DNA of 64,000 nucleotides, taken from positions 248,001 to 312,000 of the forward strand of contig NZ_JAVAMO010000005.1 in NCBI RefSeq assembly GCF_030758345.1, read 5' to 3'. Below, in pieces: positions 56,972 through 64,000 of the stretch (within the stretch, counting starts at the first letter, position 1; every line of letters starts with the position of its first letter). Position numbers and translations under genes: made by a program. This DNA is from Ruegeria discodermiae. Its GTDB lineage: Bacteria > Pseudomonadota > Alphaproteobacteria > Rhodobacterales > Rhodobacteraceae. The notes beneath the pieces were generated by a model, which was not told the DNA's origin, did no database searches, and saw only the letters and a list, made by a program, of their open reading frames with translations.

Positions 56972-57171
56972 AACCTGCTGCGGGCTGCTTTGGCGGCCCG
57001 CACAAATCCGCCGCTTCTCGGCCCCAAATTCGTTCTCGATCTGACGGTACTCCAAGTGGGCACATCGGATGGGTTGCAAACCCACACTGGCATAGCGCGG
57101 CCAGAAGGGGCGCCCCCATCTTTGGAGCCGATATCATTGTAAAAGACCCATCTGCAACAGCCCAGCGGCCG

Positions 57172-59097
57172 TCATTGCAGATCCGATGCAAGCGCCGAAA
57201 GCGAAGGGTCATCAGGGTTAAACGAAAGCGCCCGGTCCAGCACCAGCCTTGCGGCATTTGACCCTACTGTCGCGGCAGCCAAGCGGACCTGCATTACCCA
57301 GGCGTCAACACGTTGCGGGTCGAGAAGCGTCACTTCTTCAAAAGCCTTTTGTGCGGCAGGTAGATTGCGCATCGTAAGTGCCATCCCCCCAAGGACCAGA
57401 TGAGTTTCGGGAAAGTCTGCGCGGTTAACTAATGAGCTTCTCCATTCGGACAGAGCCTGTCGCAAACTCTCCTGTCCGTCACGGGATATCTGCGTGCCCC
57501 CTGCCGAAAGTATCGCCCGCGCCGCAGCAATCCTGACAACCCGCAACGGGTCCTGCAACAAAGGCAACATCCTGGCGATCTCGTCCGGGCCGGCATTGGT
57601 CAGCAGCCCCACGGCGCTGGCACGCACCATCGGATCAGGATCGTCCAGCAGGCCAACCGCCACATCCCTCACCCGCTGCGCCGCACTTTGTTGCAACAAC
57701 CACAACGCGGTGGCGCGTATGATTGCGGGCTGGGTAACTTCGCGCGCCAACCAAGCAAGATCATCGCCAGCCGCGACCGGATCTGTGCGGGCCGCTGCGA
57801 ACATCTGCCCGAAATGTGCGCCCCGGTTGACGCTTTGCGGATACCACGCCTCTAAGGTCTGCGCGGCCCATTCGGCGGTTCGATCCGAATGGCAATCGGT
57901 ACAGGTATCCGGGGCACCCGTCTCGGCGGCGAGGTCGGGCCTAGGAATACGAAACCCGTGATCGCGGCGCCCGTCAATGCCCATGTAAATCCGTTCCGGC
58001 ATATGGCAGTTTTTGCAGGCCGCACCCTCTGAACCCATGGTATGAAAATGATGGGAGGGATCGTCATAGAGGGCCAGGGTCAAGCCAGGAAAGTCTTCCC
58101 GACCCGCTGGCGAGTGACACTGGGTGCAAACCTCGTTGCCATCGGCGATGAGCGTCGCGGAATGCGCTTCGTGGCAATTGGTGCAACTGACGCCGCTAGC
58201 ATACATTTTGGATTGCAGGAACGAGCCGTAGACATAGACTTCGTCCAATATCTGACCGTCCGCATGGTAAAGACCAGGCCGCAGCAGGGCGAGGTTGTAA
58301 TTGTCGTGATATGGCGTTCCCGGCAGCGGGTTGCCATCACCAAACGCCTCGCGGCGTGAATGGCAGGTTGCGCATTGCTGAATCGTCGCCTCGGCCCCTG
58401 CGTTGAAATCCATGGTCAGCCCAAAGGCGTTCAGCAGCCCTCTATCATTGGCAATCTCGTTCCCGGCGGCCCAGTCCAGATGAGCCGATCCCGGACCATG
58501 GCAGGCTTCGCAACCGACACCGATTTCCGCATGGGTCGAGGCGTAGGTACGGGTATCCGGATCATAGTTCTTTTCAAGCCCGGTGGCATGGCATGCCGCA
58601 CATCGGGCATTCCAGTTTTTGTAGGGGCCGGTCCAATGCAATCCGTCATCCGGGGGCAAATCCTGATCGGGATAGAGGTGATACCAGCGTTCCTTTTCCG
58701 TGTCCCAGACCACGTCAAAGCTCTGCAGTCGACCCGGTTCGGTTTCAAGCAGATATTGCTGTAGAGGGGCGATACCCACGACGGAATGCACCGGATATTC
58801 AGTTGTAACCCCGTCCTTTTCGGTGACCGTGGCGCGGTATTGATTCTCATCGGCGCTGAACTGGACGCTCATGCCATCATGGATAAAGGATGTGTCTTCA
58901 AAATCAGCAATCACGGTATCAGGCGACGGCGCGGTCCAGGCCAGCGCATGATGCGAACCGCTCCATGCGGCGGCGGCCTCAACATGGCACTCCGTGCATT
59001 CAGATGAGCCGACATAGGCAGGCTCTTGCGCGGCTGATACGGTCGCAAGCCCCAAACAAAACCCGCCAGCGCTGGCGGCCCATCTGATCAGAGGCAC
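57172..59097 (-). CDS. Octaheme c-type cytochrome with HEAT and TPR repeats
   Basis: A 641-residue exported protein: signal peptide (residues ~1-23, ending VSAAQ), then eight CXXCH heme sites (CTECH, CAACH, CEACH, CATCH, CTNCH, CTQCH, CKNCH, CTDCH) spread over the first ~410 residues in a cytochrome-c554-like arrangement. The C-terminal third has HEAT-like repeats (VRDVAVGLLDDPDPMVRASAVGLL) and a short TPR-like stretch (LPAAQKAFEEVTLLDPQRVDAW). It is expected in the periplasm as an electron carrier or redox enzyme. Downstream in the same direction from the arylsulfatase and HAD genes, forming a three-gene cluster. The redox partner is unknown. Confidence 0.9.
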   Translation of the reverse strand: MPLIRWAASAGGFCLGLATVSAAQEPAYVGSSECTECHVEAAAAWSGSHHALAWTAPSPDTVIADFEDTSFIHDGMSVQFSADENQYRATVTEKDGVTTEYPVHSVVGIAPLQQYLLETEPGRLQSFDVVWDTEKERWYHLYPDQDLPPDDGLHWTGPYKNWNARCAACHATGLEKNYDPDTRTYASTHAEIGVGCEACHGPGSAHLDWAAGNEIANDRGLLNAFGLTMDFNAGAEATIQQCATCHSRREAFGDGNPLPGTPYHDNYNLALLRPGLYHADGQILDEVYVYGSFLQSKMYASGVSCTNCHEAHSATLIADGNEVCTQCHSPAGREDFPGLTLALYDDPSHHFHTMGSEGAACKNCHMPERIYMGIDGRRDHGFRIPRPDLAAETGAPDTCTDCHSDRTAEWAAQTLEAWYPQSVNRGAHFGQMFAAARTDPVAAGDDLAWLAREVTQPAIIRATALWLLQQSAAQRVRDVAVGLLDDPDPMVRASAVGLLTNAGPDEIARMLPLLQDPLRVVRIAAARAILSAGGTQISRDGQESLRQALSEWRSSLVNRADFPETHLVLGGMALTMRNLPAAQKAFEEVTLLDPQRVDAWVMQVRLAAATVGSNAARLVLDRALSFNPDDPSLSALASDLQ

Positions 59098-59135
59098 TGA
59101 TAAACGAACGGCTATCCTGATGTCCTTCCCCGGTG

Positions 59136-60110
59136 CTATTGTGCGCCAGTGTAGATGCGCGACCAGTCCCTGGCCATATCAACGATGAGCCAGCCCAAAT
59201 TCGGGCCGTTTTCCAGCCCATCGCACAACCGACCGATATGGCTGTCACAGTCATAGGCCACTTCACGCTCTCCATCCGTATGATGCACAATCAGACCCAA
59301 CCGGGGTCCGGCGCCTGCCGTGGTCCATTCGATCATCGCGTAATCGCCATCCGAGTTGCCGCCGCCAATGATCGGTCGTTTGCCGATGATCCGGTCGATA
59401 TTTATCGGCTTGCCCTCCTTGTCGTCGACAAAACCGATCGCGGGTTGTTTGGTGATGGTTGGGACGCCGTCGATCACCTCATAGGAGGTCTCGGTATAGG
59501 TGCCGATGACCTGTTCAGTCGGGATGCCATAGGCGGCCTCGGCAAAGACCCGCATGAAATGGATGCCGCCGCCGGACACAATATAAGTCTTGAACCCTTC
59601 GTCGCGCAGATAGCGCAGCAATTCCACCATTGGCTGATACGTCATCTGGTCATAACGCAGCCCGGTGACGGGGTGGCTTGCCGTTGCAACCCAATTGGCA
59701 ACGCTGGCCTGAAAGTCATCGACGTTCAGGCCGCTATGGGTTGCGCCCAGAACCTCGATCACCGCCTCTTTGCCCCCTTCCGCCAGAGCCGAATAATCGC
59801 CCTCTGCCGCAGCCTTGAGCGCATCAGATGTAATCAGGCTTGGATCGTCCTGCGCCATCTTCTGAAACGCATCGACCGCATAGATCAGTTGGAAATACAC
59901 CGGCTGCTCACCCCAGAGCGTTCCGTCATTGTCAAAAACGGCGATACGGTCGGACGGCGTGACATAGTCATCGGATGCGGCATCGGTAACGTTTTCCACG
60001 AACGAAATGATCCGCGCCTTGCTGTCGGTGTCATTCCAGGATGGCAGGGGGTCTGCGCGCGCGGCAGAAAAGATAAGCGAAAACAAAAGGGGCAAAGAAA
60101 GGCGAAGCAT
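59136..60110 (-). CDS. Exported HAD-superfamily hydrolase
   Basis: A 324-residue phosphatase-like protein with an N-terminal signal peptide (LRLSLPLLFSLIFSAARA). Motif I is DNDGT with Asp60 and Asp62, motif II is in VSGGGIHFM, and motif IV is GGGNSDGDYAM. The fold matches the phosphoserine-phosphatase-like HAD branch, here periplasmic, which is uncommon. The substrate is unknown. ATG 60110 follows GGAAGG; the 22-codon upstream extension has no support. It lies between the arylsulfatase gene (75-base gap) and the cytochrome gene (38 bases). Confidence 0.88.
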   Translation of the reverse strand: MLRLSLPLLFSLIFSAARADPLPSWNDTDSKARIISFVENVTDAASDDYVTPSDRIAVFDNDGTLWGEQPVYFQLIYAVDAFQKMAQDDPSLITSDALKAAAEGDYSALAEGGKEAVIEVLGATHSGLNVDDFQASVANWVATASHPVTGLRYDQMTYQPMVELLRYLRDEGFKTYIVSGGGIHFMRVFAEAAYGIPTEQVIGTYTETSYEVIDGVPTITKQPAIGFVDDKEGKPINIDRIIGKRPIIGGGNSDGDYAMIEWTTAGAGPRLGLIVHHTDGEREVAYDCDSHIGRLCDGLENGPNLGWLIVDMARDWSRIYTGAQ

Positions 60111-60185
60111 AACAATGGACCTTCCCGGTCTGAAAGGAGAAGGGCCGCCACTTTGCGGCGGCCCGGATTGATCCAATAACGAGGA

Positions 60186-61760
<1,575 letters not shown>

Positions 61761-62036
61761 GTTTTCAAACCTTTTTCGAGTAGTAGGGAACGCGCCCAGC
61801 TTACACAGAAAATTGAGGCTTTGTGTTAAAAATTGATTTATGAACTCGCCCAAATTAGTCTGATCCACGGACGGAGCGCGCCTCCGGCCACAATCCGGAT
61901 GCGTTTGAAAGCTGATTGAATTCAATATTGTAGCCACAGGAGCATGTTCTCCGCCTGCTCGCAAGGATTGAGTGGCGACACAAACCGGTTTGCTTTGGGT
62001 GTAAAAGCAGGCTTTGGGCAATGACGGAGTATCCCC
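61761..62036. other. 276-base divergent region with perfect palindrome
   Basis: Separates the leftward arylsulfatase operon from the rightward MoxR operon and should carry both promoters. A perfect 12-base palindrome, ATTGAATTCAAT, lies at 61915-61926 and could be an operator. No gene was recognised. Confidence 0.4.
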
Positions 62037-63020
62037 ATGTCCGCACATGATCAAATCCTCGATCTCAAAGCCCGGATGGGTCAGTCCATCATCGGGCAGA
62101 CCGAGGTGGTCGAACGCCTACTGATCGGCTTGCTGGCCAATGGCAACCTGCTGATCGAAGGGTTGCCAGGACTGGCCAAGACACGTGCCGTCAAGGCGAT
62201 GGCCAAAAATCTGGACGCGCAGTTCAGCCGCATCCAGTTCACACCCGATCTGCTGCCCTCGGATGTCACGGGAACCGAGGTCTATGTTCAGGGCGGCGGC
62301 ACGTCCGAGTTCCGGTTTGAGCCGGGACCGATCTTTGCCAATATCGTGCTGGCTGATGAGATCAACCGCGCCCCCGCCAAAGTGCAGGCCGCGCTGCTGG
62401 AGGCGATGGAGGAGCGCCAAGTCACGGTGTCGGGCACGACGCATAAGATGGAACCCCTGTTCATCGTCATGGCCACGCAAAACCCTATCGAACAGGAGGG
62501 CACCTATCCCCTACCCGAGGCACAGATGGACCGGTTCCTGATGCATGTGAAAATCCTCTACCCACCGGTTGAAGACGAGGTCGAGGTCATCCGCCTGGTC
62601 CGGGGCGAGGAACAGTCGGCCAGTCAGCCCAAAAAGACTAGTTCGGCCAAACCCTCCCCCATTCTGCAACAGACTGTCTTTGATGCGCGTGCGGAAATTT
62701 CGGGTATTCACGTCGCGGATGCGATGGAGCGCTACTTTGCCGATCTGGTCTATGCCACGCGAACCCCCGCAGCCCTGAGCGCGGAACTGGCCAGCTGGAT
62801 CGACGTCGGTGCCAGTCCGCGCGCCTCGATCGCTCTGGACAAATGCAGTCGCGCTCATGCCTGGCTGGCCGGGCGAGACTATGTCGATCCGCTTGATGTC
62901 CGGGCCATTGCCCATGACGTTTTCCGCCATCGCATCACATTGAGCTACGAGGCGCAGGGCGCTGGCCTGTCGCAGGATGACGTAACCGACGAGATCATCA
63001 AACTGGTTGCCCTGCCATAA
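62037..63020 (+). CDS. MoxR-family AAA+ ATPase
   Basis: A 327-residue AAA+ chaperone: Walker A GLPGLAKT, Walker B IVLADEINRAPAKVQAALLEAMEERQVTV and sensor ATQNPIEQEGTYPLPEAQMDRFLM, diagnostic of the MoxR proper branch rather than CoxD. MoxR proteins assist folding or cofactor insertion in periplasmic or metal-containing enzymes with DUF58 and VWA partners. It leads an operon with a DUF58 gene and probably more genes past the edge. The arylsulfatase/cytochrome cluster is divergent. Confidence 0.95.
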   Translation: MSAHDQILDLKARMGQSIIGQTEVVERLLIGLLANGNLLIEGLPGLAKTRAVKAMAKNLDAQFSRIQFTPDLLPSDVTGTEVYVQGGGTSEFRFEPGPIFANIVLADEINRAPAKVQAALLEAMEERQVTVSGTTHKMEPLFIVMATQNPIEQEGTYPLPEAQMDRFLMHVKILYPPVEDEVEVIRLVRGEEQSASQPKKTSSAKPSPILQQTVFDARAEISGIHVADAMERYFADLVYATRTPAALSAELASWIDVGASPRASIALDKCSRAHAWLAGRDYVDPLDVRAIAHDVFRHRITLSYEAQGAGLSQDDVTDEIIKLVALP

Positions 63021-63051
63021 CGGCAGGCCTTTGGCCGAGGATGCTACGCCA

Positions 63052-63996
63052 ATGATGCAGAAGGCAGCGATCACAGAACCCGGGCATGATCCCCGCATTC
63101 ATGTCGACCTGCAACAATTGGTCGCGCTCAGACGACGCGCCTCGCGGCTGAGCTTCCTGCCCCGGCAACCGGCGAATTCGGTTCTGAACGGCCGCCATGC
63201 CTCGAAACTGCGCGGCCGGGGACTGAATTTCGAGGAACTGCGCGCCTATCTGCCCGGCGATGATATCCGCACACTGGACTGGAAGGTAACGGCCCGTACC
63301 GGTACGCCCCATGTCCGGGTCTATACCGAAGAACGCGACCGCCCCACGCTGCTGCTGGTAGACCAACGCATATCGATGTTTTTTGGCAGCCGAGTCTACA
63401 TGAAATCTGTCATCGCCGCCGAGGCCGCCGCCATCGTAGCGCATCTGGTGTTGGCGCAGGGCGATCGGGTCGGCGGGTTGGTCTTTTCAGACGACGCCAT
63501 CGCCGAACACAGGCCCGTGCGCTCGCCAGTGGCCGTGCGCCGGATGCTTGCCTCGATCGCTGACGCCAATGGTCGGTTGTCGGCCCGAAGTCAGGCCATG
63601 CGGCCCGACCTGTTCAACCGGATGCTGCGCTCCGCCGCCCGGATTGCCAAGACAAACTATCTGGTCCTGATCTTCTCGGACTTCGACGGTGTTGATGCCG
63701 CGTCCGAGCCTCTGATCCGCAGGCTCGCCCGGCATAACGACCTGCTGCTGTTCAACATTGCCGACCCGATGGCCGCGCACATTCCCGAAAATACACGCCT
63801 CGCCATATCGGATGGCGCCTTGCAGGCAGAGATCGACACCTCCCCTGCCGAGACTCACAAACAGATAAAAGCCTTTGCGCAGGACCGGCTGACGCTGATC
63901 CGGGGCTGGGCACAGAAATACCAACTGCCTTTTCTGCCGCTGTCGACGCAATCCCCTGCGCTGGATCAGATCTCACATCTGTTGGGGGCGTCATGA
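63052..63996 (+). CDS. DUF58-domain protein
   Basis: A ~314-residue protein with the DUF58 core GRGLNFEELRAYLPGDDIRTLDWKVTARTGTPHVRVYTEERDRPTLLLVDQ, the usual partner of MoxR. A VWA-like C-terminal fold (LVLIFSDFDG) follows. ATG 63052 was chosen from two adjacent ATG codons; a longer frame starts at 63007. The stop overlaps a further ATG at 63993 (ATGA), so the next gene of the MoxR operon continues beyond the window. Confidence 0.9.
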   Translation: MMQKAAITEPGHDPRIHVDLQQLVALRRRASRLSFLPRQPANSVLNGRHASKLRGRGLNFEELRAYLPGDDIRTLDWKVTARTGTPHVRVYTEERDRPTLLLVDQRISMFFGSRVYMKSVIAAEAAAIVAHLVLAQGDRVGGLVFSDDAIAEHRPVRSPVAVRRMLASIADANGRLSARSQAMRPDLFNRMLRSAARIAKTNYLVLIFSDFDGVDAASEPLIRRLARHNDLLLFNIADPMAAHIPENTRLAISDGALQAEIDTSPAETHKQIKAFAQDRLTLIRGWAQKYQLPFLPLSTQSPALDQISHLLGAS

Positions 63997-64000
63997 ACCC
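63993..64000 (+). CDS. Start of next MoxR-operon gene, cut by window edge
   Basis: ATG at 63993 overlaps the DUF58 stop as ATGA. Only two codons and two further bases are visible, so the product cannot be named. MoxR-DUF58 operons commonly continue with DUF4381 and VWA (Bat-type) genes. Confidence 0.4.

Noticed and set aside
56980-57001. Stem GCGGGC/GCCCGC after the aldo/keto reductase
   Set aside because: Only six pairs, no T-run; too weak to call a terminator.
57050-57080. Possible tRNA-like stem (GGGTT...AACCC)
   Set aside because: No cloverleaf, anticodon arm or T-loop could be built around it.

Overview
The window looks like about 64 kb of chromosome from an alphaproteobacterium of the Rhodobacterales, probably of the marine roseobacter type. 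The support is the high GC content, dense operons with 4-base ATGA/GTGA overlaps, the gene block kdsD-lptC-lptA-lptB-hpf-ptsN, a GntR-type BioR regulator with its boxes, an aerobic form I CO dehydrogenase cluster, and a molybdo-sulfite-dehydrogenase-like operon. I saw no rRNA, tRNA, CRISPR array, prophage or intact insertion sequence.

Layout. 1-4 kb: the 3' end of a molybdopterin oxidoreductase operon (SoeA-like, alpha/beta hydrolase, SoeB-like ferredoxin, SoeC/DmsC-like anchor), closed by a hairpin. 4-13 kb: housekeeping genes (dapA, lytic transglycosylase, EamA exporter, MnmD and a divergent FAD oxidase, acyl-CoA hydratase, FMN reductase, OmpA lipoprotein, cation transporter). 13-18 kb: RNase D and the Kdo/LPS-transport block followed by hpf and ptsN. 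18-24 kb: agmatinase-type ureohydrolase, dapD, bioB, bioY and bioR with two identical BioR boxes, then a threonine-dehydratase-like enzyme and a LOG-family protein. 24-32 kb: a CO dehydrogenase cluster read leftward as MHYT-LytTR regulator, coxM, coxS, coxL, coxD (MoxR), coxE (VWA) and coxF (XdhC-like). 32-38 kb: a cyanophycin module of cyanophycinase, cyanophycin synthetase and a second synthetase-like protein that lacks the ATP-grasp domain. 38-40 kb: psd and pssA. 40-48.5 kb: a tripartite tricarboxylate transporter locus with a ROK regulator, a metallophosphoesterase, a choline-sulfatase-like enzyme and a decayed GMC oxidoreductase. 48.6-57 kb: MscS channel, alanine dehydrogenase with an Lrp regulator, and AraC regulators beside an MFS exporter and an aldo/keto reductase. 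57-64 kb: an octaheme cytochrome, a periplasmic HAD hydrolase and an exported arylsulfatase, divergent from a second MoxR-DUF58 operon that runs off the right edge.

How the genes fit together. Several modules suggest a versatile heterotroph that supplements its energy by oxidising CO and probably sulfite, stores nitrogen as cyanophycin-like polymer, and scavenges sulfate esters. Biotin synthesis and uptake appear to be under one local repressor. Two separate MoxR AAA+ systems lie in the window: one belongs to CO dehydrogenase maturation, while the target of the other is unknown. The most unusual items are the ATP-grasp-less cyanophycin synthetase paralogue, the octaheme cytochrome/HAD/arylsulfatase cluster beside MoxR-DUF58, the transporter/sulfatase/dead-oxidoreductase locus, and the apparently split and divergent MnmC halves. 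All functional assignments come from reading motifs and context; no database search was run.
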